Shown: positions 22,379 to 32,890 of the stretch, in pieces | How the letters are laid out: every line of letters begins with the position of its first letter | Position numbering within the stretch: position 1 is the stretch's first letter | Source of the DNA: Welwitschia mirabilis | Lineage: Eukaryota > Gnetophyta > Gnetopsida > Welwitschiales | Length of the DNA: 64,000 nt | Reading direction: 5' to 3' | Assembly (NCBI GenBank): GCA_051453625.1 | Contig: JBOZIK010000001.1 | Span: 145,796,249-145,860,248, forward strand | Notes under the pieces: generated by a model | The model's input: the letters and a program-made list of their open reading frames with translations, nothing else | Told to the model about the DNA's origin: nothing | The model's database searches: none | Program-made: the position numbers and the translations under genes

Positions 22379-23063
22379 NNNNNNNNNNNNNNNNNNNNNN
22401 NNNNNNNNNNNNNNNNNNNNNNNNNNNNNNNNNNNNNNNNNNNNNNNNNNNNNNNNNNNNNNNNNNNNNNNNNNNNNNNNNNNNNNNNNNNNNNNNNNNN
22501 NNNNNNNNNNNNNNNNNNNNNNNNNNNNNNNNNNNNNNNNNNNNNNNNNNNNNNNNNNNNNNNNNNNNNNNNNNNNNNNNNNNNNNNNNNNNNNNNNNNN
22601 NNNNNNNNNNNNNNNNNNNNNNNNNNNNNNNNNNNNNNNNNNNNNNNNNNNNNNNNNNNNNNNNNNNNNNNNNNNNNNNNNNNNNNNNNNNNNNNNNNNN
22701 NNNNNNNNNNNNNNNNNNNNNNNNNNNNNNNNNNNNNNNNNNNNNNNNNNNNNNNNNNNNNNNNNNNNNNNNNNNNNNNNNNNNNNNNNNNNNNNNNNNN
22801 NNNNNNNNNNNNNNNNNNNNNNNNNNNNNNNNNNNNNNNNNNNNNNNNNNNNNNNNNNNNNNNNNNNNNNNNNNNNNNNNNNNNNNNNNNNNNNNNNNNN
22901 NNNNNNNNNNNNNNNNNNNNNNNNNNNNNNNNNNNNNNNNNNNNNNNNNNNNNNNNNNNNNNNNNNNNNNNNNNNNNNNNNNNNNNNNNNNNNNNNNNNN
23001 NNNNNNNNNNNNNNNNNNNNNNNNNNNNNNNNNNNNNNNNNNNNNNNNNNNNNNNNNNNNNNN
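22379..23063. other. Assembly gap (685 N) with identical 28-bp flanks
   Basis: 22351-22378 (GATCCCTTGATGATCGAATA...) is repeated without change at 23064-23091. Closing it gives a continuous LTR of the expected order, so the gap is probably an artefact. Apparent ORFs that run through the Ns are meaningless. Confidence 0.93.
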
Positions 23064-23353
23064 GATCCCTTGATGATCGAATATGAAGTATTGGATAGGT
23101 CCCATCGACCCCTTATGTATCTAGTCGATCCCTCTAAAATCATTCCATTCTTATGTAAGCTTTAGGTGTAGTCTCCTTACAAATATAGTGGATCGTTTAG
23201 AGGATATAAAAATTGATAGATTTAGGTTTAAATTGTAATAAATTATTTCAGCTTCTGACCTGCAATGATTAATATTTTCTACACAAGATATAACATGTTT
23301 TGCTAAACAGAAAACATTAGTTTGAAATTAAATTAGGAAATAATAACTTAATA

Positions 23354-24436
23354 TATTGAACTAAACACTTTAATCAGATTTTTTGGTAGCCTTTAGCTAA
23401 TTAAAATGAGATTTTATAATAGTTCTTAGCCTTATGAGTTCATTACAATGAGGATTTACAATGATAATACTAAAAGAGTACAAGAAAATTTAAATAAAAA
23501 TGTATCGTGCCTTTTGTTTACAAGATAAAAGTAAGATAATTAAAAGTTTTTAGTTATATAATAGTAATTTAATTAATTGAAAATTATGTTTGTAATTATT
23601 ACACATAATTATTACATAGTTAATAACTATTTTGACAATGTAAAATGGTTAATAACTAGAAAAATCATTACAATTTATTTCAAATGGTCACTTACTATCT
23701 TTATCTCTTATTAGTTAATCTATTACTAATCTATTCTCTTTTATAAATGGGTTGATCTCTTAGAAGGTAAATCCTATTTCATGAATAGTTGATCCTCATA
23801 TGATCTGGTCATAGTTTAATTGACTAATTACTCATTCTTAGTTATCTACATCTTGTGTTAGCTAGCCATCCACTTGGAGACACCCACTCACTCACCATTA
23901 AAGTATTGAATAATTTTGATCTTTAGTAATGTATCACTTAATTTTAATTCTAATTCTTAAGGATCATATAATTCTTATAATGGAACATCCATTTTGTTAC
24001 TTAACTTGATTCATAATTTTTTATATCATCAACAAACAATCAAGAGATACAATAATATTTTTTAATCAAAAATGATAATTGTCATTGACTAATCCCATTA
24101 TCTCTCTAAATATAAGCTTATTTCACATAATATATATGAAGAAAGTACTTAAGAATAAAATTTCATATGCTAAAAGGCACACCTAAAGTGCAATGTGTTA
24201 ATAAAAGTTACACATATATTATAAGAATAAAAAATTACACACTACAAAATGAAAAGTACATATTAGCCTTATATAGATAATACTTATCTTATCATAGTTT
24301 CTAATAAACATAGAGAAATAGAAATATTATTATAATATGACTAAAAAACATTAAAATAAAAATTAAAAAAAAAAGTAAAAAAGGAACATGCACCATGTAA
24401 TGACTATGCATAAGATGTGAAGAATGAAAATATCTA
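23354..24436. other. Unassigned non-coding stretch right of the E LTR
   Basis: No coding frame on either strand. 23740-23900 has GTTGATC, GGTCATAG and TTGACTAA cores reminiscent of the LTR motif arrays, so part of it may be another LTR remnant. Confidence 0.4.
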
Positions 24437-24470
24437 GTTTATACTCTCTTTTTATCATTAATGATAATGG
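24437..24470 (-). other. Polypurine-like module of element E
   Basis: The complement carries ATCATTAATGATAAAAAGAG, matching the second polypurine module near 4535-4560 in element A. Confidence 0.45.
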
Positions 24471-24744
24471 TAGAAGCATAAAGTATTAAAACAAGCATAC
24501 ATAAGCAATAAAAATTAAGGATATCATTTGAGACATAATGTAAAATATGTAAAAGAAATAATAGAACTAGTATAAATCTACCTCAAGTAAGAGTACAATA
24601 TCTCCACTATCTAAAGAATTCTTCATAAGAAAAAAGGATGTCTTAGTAATAATGCACAATATATGTGATCAAGAAATAGAGGTAAAAATTAGGTGCCTTT
24701 AAATATAGTAAAGCTAGGGCTTAAAGTCACATTATGCTAGGATT

Positions 24745-25612
24745 ATTATCTACTACTCTATGTATTATTATATGAGCTTCTCCTCCTCATCACTAGTTTA
24801 TCTTCCTTTCTTTCAAATATAATCTAGAAATTTGAATTAAAATTGAATTAAGGAAAAGGTTTTAAGATCTTAGAGTATGTGAACTCAATTGAAGAAATTA
24901 TCTTTATGTGAATGCTTCTCATAAAGTCTTTCATACCATCTAGTAAGCATATCGTATTGGAAAGTTGTAATCCTATTCATACTATTCTATAATAATCTAC
25001 GTAATAATGTTCATAAAAATTTTGAAGAAAAATATAGACCTAGTAAAGTATAAAAAGTACTACTATCATAAGTAATCACGTGATATTTTAAAGGTACTTG
25101 AGAAGTAGACCCTGATTCAAGCACCTTCATCCAAATGGATGTAAAGCAATTAACAACATTTAAAGGAGAAATGATGGTCATACTACTATGAGATAAAGGA
25201 ATGTGAAATTTATTTCATAAAGCCATAATTAAGCCACAATATTATAAATTTTACATCTTATATTGTAATATGTATATCATGTATCTAAAAATGATCATTG
25301 ATTCATCTATCCTTATTTTAGAGTGAATTTGATATAGGAATTTAAGATGATAAAGGGTTATCTCATCTAAATTCCTCTTAAAGGCATGATTATGTAGTGA
25401 AAAATGAGATTGATTACTTAATGAACTAGTAATAAATGTATTACTCTAAAGTTCATAGATAAGTCCCAACCAAAATTATTTCCACATAGATCATATGCAT
25501 TTTTAAACTTAAAGGAATAATAGAATATATCAAATACAAGATCACACATTCCATCATAAGTTATATCAAGTACTTTTGGAATTATATTTAGAGTGACTCT
25601 AAATTTTATCCT
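24745..25612 (-). pseudogene. Envelope-like ORF of element E, C-terminal half
   Basis: The minus-strand frame near 25612 reads RIKFRVTLNIIPKVLDI, then DLVFDIFYYSFKFKN, the layout of the conserved domain of this ORF (basic strand, helix, LxI/P). The C-terminal end near 24790-24840 has a short acidic TSDEEEKLI in one frame, like the acidic tails of the A and C genes. The N-terminal half lies 34 kb away at 59505-59830, separated by element F. Stops are frequent. Confidence 0.5.
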
Positions 25613-26936
25613 TGAAATTTTTTATTTTATAACATGTTCAATGTTCATGTATGGTTTTTATGATTTATAAATTGAGATCCTCATTGTAGAAGAGTATTAA
25701 TGTTATTTTTTCCATAAGGATAAAGGTATAAACTAAATAGTGATAACAAAAAATTCTCTAACTTATAGGGATTTCAAAAAAAGGGGGGGAAAAACTAAAA
25801 ATCAAGAGTGAGATAGGAGTCAACTTTGATGAAAAAGTAGGAAAATAAGATAACTCCAAAGGTTTAACATAAACCATCTAATAATAAAACCTTAACTTTA
25901 ATAAGATACTACAAATTCCTAAAATAAACCTTAGATTATTAAGTCATTATGGCTTAGATTTTGATGACATAATCTTGCTAATCACATAAATATTATTGAA
26001 TTTATTAGTTAATTTAGTACTCTACAGCCTAATTTAAGCATAGAAAGTAAGAATAAAAATGCTCAAGATCTNNNNNNNNNNNNNNNNNNNNNNNNNNNNN
26101 NNNNNNNNNNNNNNNNNNNNNNNNNNNNNNNNNNNNNNNNNNNNNNNNNNNNNNNNNNNNNNNNNNNNNNNTCAAACAAGATGACTATAATGAAGGAGTA
26201 AACTCAAGAACTCATTTCATAAGTAAAATTACTTAGCAATGTAGTTTTATTCAAGTATTAAAGGTATAATATTAATAAAAACTTAAAACCAAGGATGAAT
26301 AACTACTATTTCATGAAAATATAGAAATTACACCACATTAAATAAAGAAAGAAAGTTACTACAAACTCATCAAATCTAGTCTCAAAGCTAGTCCACTCCC
26401 AAAGGAGGAGCTTAGAAAAACATATTGACAATTAATGTTCTAAGGATTTCAACTATTTTTTTCAGAAAAAAATTCTTACAAATGAATGTACTTGGTTCTT
26501 CTTATAAGAGAAAATAGGAGTAAGATTCCTCAATCAAGGTTTCATGATTTAGGATTTTCAACTAGAAAATTAACACTTTTACAACCACACATTTTATTAG
26601 AGTTTTGTGTCCTAACTACTTAACCCCATAAGTGGAAATTAATCACTTCCTAAAATAAATCCAAAATATAGATTTAAGGTATTCTACTCTAAAAGACTAG
26701 CAATGTTGGTGATCTAAATGAGAGGGCTAGTATTTTTAGCTAAAGTACTTTAAAATTTTGATATGTTATCTAGAAAGATACATCTTACTTGGAATTATCA
26801 TTAAAAAGTTCATAAGTTATATTAAAAATGGAAAAAGACATATTTTTATGGACAAATTGGCTCATTTAATATCTTTTCCTAAGCTAAATTAGTTAAATAC
26901 ACTTGGTTTAAATGTGAATTTTTACATGTTATAACA
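25613..26936 (-). repeat. 3' LTR of gypsy element F
   Basis: Matches 58280-59504 along its length, for example the CTAATAATAAAACC/TTAATAATAAAACA stretch (25878 and 58539) and the common TAAATTCCTAAAATAA. Right end ...TTTTTACATGTTATAACA. It is followed by sequence also found right of the 3' LTR of G, so both are 3' LTRs. Contains a 100-N gap (26072-26171). Confidence 0.82.
26072..26171. other. Assembly gap (100 N)
   Basis: In the LTR of F. The flanks are not duplicated. Compared with the paired LTR (58715-58760), little or nothing seems to be missing. Confidence 0.9.
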
Positions 26937-27330
26937 TGCCTTAGCTAGACTTTTGCTAGACTCTTAGTAAAAAGTGTGAAAAAATAGTTTAACATGGAAA
27001 ATTTCTAAAAACGAATATTCAATATAAGAATAATATAACTTTTCAGAATTTTTGATAAATTTTTTTAAATATAAGGCATTAAAATAAGAAAAATTTTATG
27101 AGAAATGGATGTCACACCACCAATCAAACATGAAATTTGTCCTTAAAGTTTAAAAAAAAAAGATCTAAAAAATTAAAATAGCACTTTTGAAAACATATCA
27201 AATCTTTAAAAAGAAAGATTTTTATTATATGTAATTTTATTATGAGTTCAAAATAGAAAAACAATATAATGTAAGATTTAAAATAGCATGCATACAAAAA
27301 AAGGTGCAATTTCAATTGAATGACCATCTA
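26937..27330 (-). other. 3' internal end of gypsy element F
   Basis: From 26937 to about 27150 the sequence is homologous to 47790-48010 of element G, including TTAACATGGAAAA, ATAAGGCATTAAAAT and the GGATGTCA / TCCTTAAAGTT pair. The open frame 27124-27327 (minus) is AT-rich, mostly Phe, Leu and Tyr, and is not a recognised protein. Confidence 0.55.
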
Positions 27331-28239
27331 TAAAAAACTATTCTTCCTAATTTTTCATTAACTTTATGCTATCTGTATAAGATTTCCTTTTTTCGTTTGA
27401 TAATATTCTTCATTTTTTTCCAATATTTTTCAATCTAAGCCTTGTATTCTCTTCGCACCTATTCAAGAAATATTTCATTGAAGAGAAAAATAAAGAATGT
27501 AGAGCATGAGAAAAAGAAGAAAAAGGAGGAGTATGGGAAGTCTCTCTAATAGGATCTTTACCTTTATGTCAAGTTGTTTGAGGTGAATAGGAAGTGACAT
27601 ATGGAAGAATAGAATAAATATAAGAAGGGCTTGCTATATTTTTTTCTTTTTGCTTATGCTATTATCCCTATTCATGCTACTTATGTTATTGTCCTAAGAT
27701 TTAATATATATTCTTACAATTTTAAACTTAGAAGAGTTTTTAGGGAGTGATGTTTTAATTTTAGCTCTCTCTCAACCTTAATAATCCAAGGTCTAGTATA
27801 GGCTATTATGAATAATATCAAAAATCAAGTAGGATAATGGAAGTTACTCTTATGTCCTACATTGTTGTGATTCTCATAAACAAAAATTTGGAAATGTTAA
27901 AAGGTTATTTTCTTACATAATTTTAATAAGGTCTAAGTAGCTAATATAAGTATCTATGACATGGTAATTCTAAAGAAACAAAGACATGAGAGCTAGGGTT
28001 TTGGAAGTATTAATCTTGAAAAGAATGGTTTTGATTCAGAAAAGCTATAGTGCATAGGGGGACAATATCAGGTAGGTTTTAGATGATCAAGAAGGTTAGT
28101 ATAGTTTTGTACTTATTTTAAAGTTGCTTTAGAGTGGCACTTAAGGTACAAATTTAGCCCTTAATATGAAGAAGATAAAATTATCTATGGAAAGGAAAAA
28201 CCCTCATTTTGAACATAGATAAAGATACATGCTCAAAAA

Positions 28240-28680
28240 TGGAAAAGATACTTCAATATAGCTTGATAGACAAATTTGTTTCATCAAGGCCCAGCCTCAA
28301 CTATATCTCATTAGGAAATGGGTAGCCACCAAGTGAATAAGGTTCAATAAAAGTATAGGTAATTACTATGCCAAAAGGCTTGTTATTCTTTTAGTTTGAC
28401 AACAAAAAAGATTGAGAAAAATTTATTGCTAGAGGCTTCAGAACAAAAGGACTAGTACTAACCAAATAGATATTATGACACAAGTGAACCCATATTTGTT
28501 TAAGAAATTATCCATCTAGATTTGCATATATAGATTTTTCCTCAAGTTTTAGGATGAAAATCTACTAAATAGAATAGCTTCTTAATTCAAATAATAGATT
28601 AACATGGATAGAATTATCATTAAATAAACCAAATTAGTCTTGCTAATATTTTGTATTTGGATCAGTCTTGAAGAAATAAA
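28240..28680 (+). pseudogene. LINE ORF1 with DUF4283-like domain (L1-1)
   Basis: Plus-strand frames give LIDKFVSSRPSLNYI, then FDNKKD-x-EKFIARGF and a degraded W-x-P-x-F stretch. This follows the DUF4283 order: (L/I)xGKF-x-xRPS, an FxF-x-N-x-x-D block, and VLxRG-x-W. The protein is thought to bind LINE RNA; no zinc knuckle is visible after it, only broken frames. Weak but ordered match, supported by endonuclease and RT downstream on the same strand. Confidence 0.6.
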
Positions 28681-28848
28681 GGAGATTTAATCTATTAAGT
28701 TTAGATTCAAACATAGAATGTACAATATAGAAGTCACTTATGAGAATCTCCTAGAAAAATATGAAACTGTAAAAATACTAGATATGCACTAGAAAAATAT
28801 GTTAGTGTAAAAAATGCACATACTATAGGAAAAGAAGGCCATGAAAGG

Positions 28849-28938
28849 GATGAATGTAGGAAGAGAGAAATAGAGATTGCGAATAATTAGAAAGATGAAT
28901 GTAGGAAGAGAGAAATAGAGATTGAGAACAAGTAGAAA
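28849..28938. repeat. 45-bp tandem repeat, two copies
   Basis: The unit starts GATGAATGTAGGAAGAGAGA and is repeated at 28894 with three mismatches. It lies in the LINE ORF1 to endonuclease interval. Confidence 0.9.
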
Positions 28939-29260
28939 GAAACTTACTCCTTCTATGAAAAAATAGAACATAGCTAAAGCAAGTATTAGCACAAATAGAA
29001 AAAGGAGAAAATAGATAAGAACATAATGGTATACTGTAAGAGAAAGAAAAATAAAGAAAACCATGAGCATAATTCATTCTAGTACCTTTTAGAAGAGGAG
29101 GAATATATTCCTCAATCTAAGGGAGAAATAAATGAAGATAAACCAATGATATTAAAACACATACAAAAGGCAATCTGAGTAATAGAGTGTTATGAAATAG
29201 AAAAAAAAAGTAGAAAACATGGTAAATAATACCTAGGAAACAATTAAAAATACTTTTAAA

Positions 29261-29270
29261 NNNNNNNNNN
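29261..29270. other. Assembly gap (10 N)
   Basis: Short gap 42 bases before the endonuclease start. Confidence 0.9.
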
Positions 29271-29311
29271 AATGTTAAGAGATACTCAAGGGGTGAAAAC
29301 AGACTTGATAA

Positions 29312-30066
29312 AGTGCCTCTCTTTAAACTGTAGGAGTTTAGGATTCCTCTATAAAAACAAGACTCTAAAAGATCTAGTTAGTAAGTAAAACATTAATTTA
29401 ATCTATTTACAAGAGATGAAGATATACAACAACATGAGATTAAGTAATTTCTAGTAGCAATGAAATACTTTTACCTCAGTAGCATAAGGAAACTTAGGAG
29501 GAATCATGAGGCTTATGAAAAGAAGGTAGATTTAATTTATAGTAATAAATACTATCTAATAATCTACCTCAAATAAGAAGGATGAACCATTACTGACATG
29601 TACAATTTATAAAACAACATAGATAAATCTTTACTACTAATGAAACTACAAAACTTATTAGTCAATAAAGCTAAGTGAATAATAGTGGGGTATTTTAACC
29701 AATGCCTATATAAATTAAAAAAAGAGGGGGTGATAACTAGAATAGTAAGAAATCTAAGATTCTTAGAGACTTTATGGCATAAGAAGATCTTTTGAACATC
29801 CCATTGCAAGGCATAAATTCACTTAGTTTAATAGAAGGACTAGACGTAATTAAGTTCTATTCAGAAAAGATAAAATTTTAACCAAAAAAGGAATAATCAA
29901 GATAAGGATTAAAGCTTAGGGTCCAAATAAAATATCTTCTGATAGTAGACTAATCAAATTTAAGATAGGTATAATAACTCCCCCTAGATCCCCCTTCAAG
30001 ATGAAGAGATATTAAATCTTAAGGGAAGAAATTAAAAGGTAAGTTAAAAAGTCATGTTATCAATAT
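29312..30066 (+). pseudogene. LINE apurinic/apyrimidinic endonuclease domain (L1-1), interrupted
   Basis: 29312-29420 reads CLSLNCRSLGFLYKNKTLKD, then LVSK-x-NINLIYLQEMKI, which matches the L1 endonuclease start (SWNCRGLG...LQETK, with the catalytic Glu changed in context to QEM). The rest of the domain to 30066 is too decayed to place further motifs. The LTR element is inserted at 30062-30066 (AATAT duplication), before the linker that resumes at 32891. The endonuclease nicks the target site in LINE insertion. Confidence 0.72.
30062..30066. repeat. Target site duplication AATAT (left copy)
   Basis: AATAT here and at 32886-32890, immediately outside both LTRs, identical. Confidence 0.88.
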
Positions 30067-30414
30067 TGAGAAAATGATGAGAGGAGTGTAAAAGAAAATC
30101 ATAAAAATGTAAAGAAGAAATTGGACTTCATGATAATAAAATAAACATAATAGAAACAAAATATAGGAAAGTATGATTCCACACCCTCAACCAAACTGGG
30201 GTGAATGGTGAGGTGCTTTCCATTGAATCCCATTACTTAACATTTATATATAGAGCCTTCTAATCATCTTTTCTAAATAGTTGAGATAATCTCTTAGAAG
30301 AATCCCATAAATACATTGTTCACTTATGTGCTTTACACAGGTACATGCATCTCATTCTCTTATAATCATAATAAACCTAATTATATTTAGAATTTTGGCA
30401 TTACATTTCTGACA
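30067..30414 (-). repeat. 3' LTR of the PUB-carrying element
   Basis: Aligns with 32538-32885: shared GAGAGGAGTGTAAAA, TATGATTCCACACCCTCAAC, GGTGCTTTCCATTGAAT. Right end TTTCTGACA beside the polypurine tract. Confidence 0.92.
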
Positions 30415-31249
30415 ATTATCCCCTTAATGAGAACATTCTAATGATCATCTAATACACTCCTTTAATGCATGCACTATTCAATTTCATGTCATGCATCTTA
30501 CATAATCATGTAGCTATATTAACAAATTTAATCTTGAATCTTTTTTGCTTCTATCTTAGTCTTTGGAATGAAGATCTTCTTGTTTTGTTGTTGATTACAT
30601 CAACATGTTAGCTCTTCTTTAATCACATGATGTTTAAAGACTTAGATTATCTTCATAATACTCTTCTTCCTTTTTTACTAGTTAGAGGGAAAAGATCTTA
30701 TTATGCATGAGCTTAATTGCACAACTTTCAAGGTTAAGTTTTTTGGAGAATGTATTCTTAAGGGTGAAATCCACCATCTTTAGCTACATAAATAACTTTA
30801 TAGTATGCTTGTATTAGTTCATACTATTATTGCAAACTCGAGCTCAATAAATACCTCATAGTTCAACTACAACTAGGAATAAGGGGTTAGGTGCTTTCTT
30901 CAATTTCAAGTCACCTTTTTACTAATTAAGGTAAACTATAAGAAAATTTTTTGAGGTCCTTATAAAACAGTAAATTAAGCCCTTTTGTCATCCCAAAAAC
31001 ATAAAGTAAGTTATTACCTTTATATGGCCTATCCTAAGATTCTATATGTAAACAAGAAAATGGAATGACTAATAATAAGAATAAAGGGATAATAAAATTT
31101 TGTCATTAAGAGACCATCTTCTTCCTTTTAATGAATAGTTTCTTTCTTCTTCCATCCCCCTCCCCTCAAAATACCATTTATCTCTTTCCATTTTCCATGA
31201 AATAAATAATAATCAAACAAATAACTAAAGAAAATGGTTGTCGATTACT
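30415..31249 (-). other. Non-coding part of the PUB-carrying element
   Basis: Polypurine tract at 30415-30428, then no coding frame. Its position after the end of the ARM reading frame fits a 3' UTR of the captured transcript, but that is inferred only. Confidence 0.5.
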
Positions 31250-32205
31250 AGCGATTAACTAGGGAAGAATCATTATACCTTTAAAAGGATGATGAATGCC
31301 CCCCTTGGATCCATTTCAATGGGCACTCTTTTGGCTGAATTGAATCCCTTTGAAGCTAAACCAAACTCCATTATGATGATGTTAAGATAGAAGGTAGACT
31401 TGACATTTCCTTAATACTAGTAACCACATGGAGCATGTCCATCAGAGACAATAAATGCTCTCACATACGATCCACCATATTCACCATGTCATGTCTACTA
31501 ACTATCGGCTCAAGCAATGAATCATTTAAACTCTTTAAAAAATATCATCTATTATTTTGGTAGATACTCTGCCTTCTCCAAAACCTTCACTGTGGTTTTG
31601 GCCCTTAGATTAAAAATTCACTAGCACATCTCCACCATAAAGATGGTTATCTTCTTATGCACATGTCAAAAGAGCCAAAATGACTAGAGAATCATCTACA
31701 AGTTTGTACCTTTTGCAAATCTATGTCTTCATCAAGTAAAAGGCTTATGAGCATTAGCACCACCCTAGATTCCATGACTTTAGCTTTATTTTCATAGAGC
31801 ATAAAAGGTCAAATAGTATAGAAACTGCGTCACATTTTTGCATAGAGCTTATCACATAGAAGATTAACAAGAATTAGAATTACCATCTATTTCTTACTAA
31901 TGATTTTTTTATAGTCATTTATAATCAAGACACTGAAGAGTGTAGTGGTAGCATTTCCTTTTACCTTCAATGATCTCCCAACTTTTTAGCTAGGAATTTT
32001 CAAAATGAGATTCTTATTTGATTTAAAGATCGAGAGGCTTAACAAAGCAGTTACGATGTTTTTCTACGTATTTAGATCCTTAGAGTGGATGAGCAAAACT
32101 AGTCATGGAATCACTTCAATCTCTACAATACAAGATCTGCTCATGAATCTCCTTTTTCAAATGCTAAATTTCCTCATGGTAATCTACTGTGATCCTTATT
32201 CCTAC
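31250..32205 (-). pseudogene. Captured PUB-type ARM-repeat protein fragment (U-box E3 ligase family, U-box missing)
   Basis: The minus strand read from 32205 gives successive ARM repeats in slightly broken frames: SRSCIVEIEVIP, LIHSKDLNT, VTALLSLSIFKSNKNLILK (about 32040-32130), then KGNATTTLFSVLIINDYKKI (about 31890-31960), then MLYENKAKVMESRVVLMLIS followed by LLLDED (about 31750-31810), ending near 31300-31330 with LASKGFNSAKRVPIEMDPRG. Plant PUB proteins of the SPL11/PUB12-15 type have the same order, e.g. LLSS-x-D-x-x-TQE-AVTALLNLSI, NAAATLFSLSV, ENK-K, LLxDED and LAxxGTxRAKRKA. The family is an E3 ubiquitin ligase in which ARM repeats bind substrates and the U-box binds E2. The U-box and upstream part are absent, and no introns are seen in the ARM part. 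Stops are present, so it is a pseudogene. Confidence 0.82.
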
Positions 32206-32523
32206 ATAATTGTTAGTAACATTGATAAATCTATTGTCATCTGGTATTTTGGATGATGAGGTAATGAATAAATAAAACTATAAAAAATTAATTACTTTTA
32301 GATGTTGAATGGTCCATATGACATGTAGTGAAATACTTTGAAAATAAAAGCAAGGAATAAGGCATCTTTTCTTCTTTTACTACTACAAATCTTGGTAACT
32401 CTTTTCCTATAACCTTCATATTTCAATTCAAATTTGCTTTGTATATGATAAGTGATAGAATAGAATATAAAAATCAAGATGTTTTACTTAGGCAATCAAA
32501 CCACAACAAAATTTGAGTACTTA

Positions 32524-32535
32524 GCTCTGGTATCA
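32524..32535 (-). other. Primer binding site of the PUB-carrying element
   Basis: Plus strand gctctggtatca, matching the complement of the tRNA-iMet site at 10 of 12 positions, two bases from the LTR. Confidence 0.75.
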
Positions 32536-32537
32536 AT

Positions 32538-32885
32538 TGAAAGAACAATGAGAGGAGTGTAAAAAAGAATCTTAAAAATGTAAAGAAAACATTAGACTCC
32601 ATGATAATAAAAGAAACACAATAGAAACAAAATATAAAAAAGTATGATTCCACACCCTCAACCAAATTGGGATGGATGGTAAGGTGCTTTCCATTGAATA
32701 CCATTGCTTAACATTTATACATAGAGCCTTTTAATCATATTCTCTAAATAACTGAAAAAATCTCTTAAACGAATCCCACAAACACATTGTTCTCTTATGT
32801 ATCTTACACAGATACATGCATCTCATCCTCTTAGAATTATAACAAACCTAATTATATTTGGAATGTTGGCATTACATTCCTAATA
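32538..32885 (-). repeat. 5' LTR of the PUB-carrying element
   Basis: Partner of 30067-30414. Starts TGAAAGAACAATGAGAGG and ends CCTAATA. Flanked by AATAT at 32886-32890. Confidence 0.92.
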
Positions 32886-32890
32886 AATAT
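32886..32890. repeat. Target site duplication AATAT (right copy)
   Basis: Identical to 30062-30066. Confidence 0.88.

Larger units (their letters stand above)
22100..23353 (-). repeat. A-family LTR, left-truncated by a gap
   Basis: Aligns with about 3630-4149 of the element A LTR (GGTCTAGTT, TCTAGTCGACCCC, ...GGAAATAATAACTTAATA). The right end TTAATA corresponds to TTAACA. Contains the 685-N gap (22379-23063) with identical flanks. Confidence 0.85.
22100..25612 (-). mobile_element. Sirevirus-like element E, 3' half (LTR plus envelope-like region)
   Basis: An A-family LTR (22100-23353, incomplete on the left) is followed by about 1.1 kb of unassigned sequence, a polypurine-like module (24437-24470) and the C-terminal half of an envelope-like gene (24745-25612). 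At 25613 it is cut by gypsy element F and the same gene continues at 59505. RNase H and the rest of pol would lie further right and are not found before the LINE at about 60480. Confidence 0.65.
30067..32885 (-). mobile_element. Small non-autonomous LTR retrotransposon carrying a PUB/ARM gene fragment
   Basis: Two direct repeats of 348 bp (30067-30414 and 32538-32885) with TG...CA-like ends, a polypurine tract ATTAAGGGGATAAT at the left LTR (complement of 30415-30428), a tRNA-iMet-like primer site at 32524-32535 and a perfect AATAT target duplication define a complete 2.8-kb element on the minus strand. No gag or pol is present. The internal region instead contains an intronless fragment of a plant U-box/ARM-repeat (PUB) gene. 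By eye the two LTRs differ at 18 of about 180 aligned bases, so it is younger than element C. It is inserted in the endonuclease of L1-1. Confidence 0.87.

Noticed and set aside
22291-23143. Long ORFs across 22.3-23.1 kb on both strands
   Set aside because: They consist almost wholly of N; the real ends are LTR sequence.
22100-23353. Solo LTR of the A family
   Set aside because: Possible, but a polypurine-like module and an envelope-like ORF follow on the right, so it is better read as the 3' LTR of a truncated element E; not settled because of the gaps.
27124-27327. Minus-strand 67-codon Phe/Leu-rich ORF
   Set aside because: Lies in the 3' non-coding end of gypsy F; composition only.
28789-29077. 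Two overlapping minus-strand hydrophobic ORFs
   Set aside because: Caused by the purine-rich 45-bp tandem on the plus strand; no start context or family resemblance.
32005-32256. Plus-strand 83-codon ORF
   Set aside because: Antisense shadow of the PUB/ARM fragment; the minus strand has the protein-family motifs.
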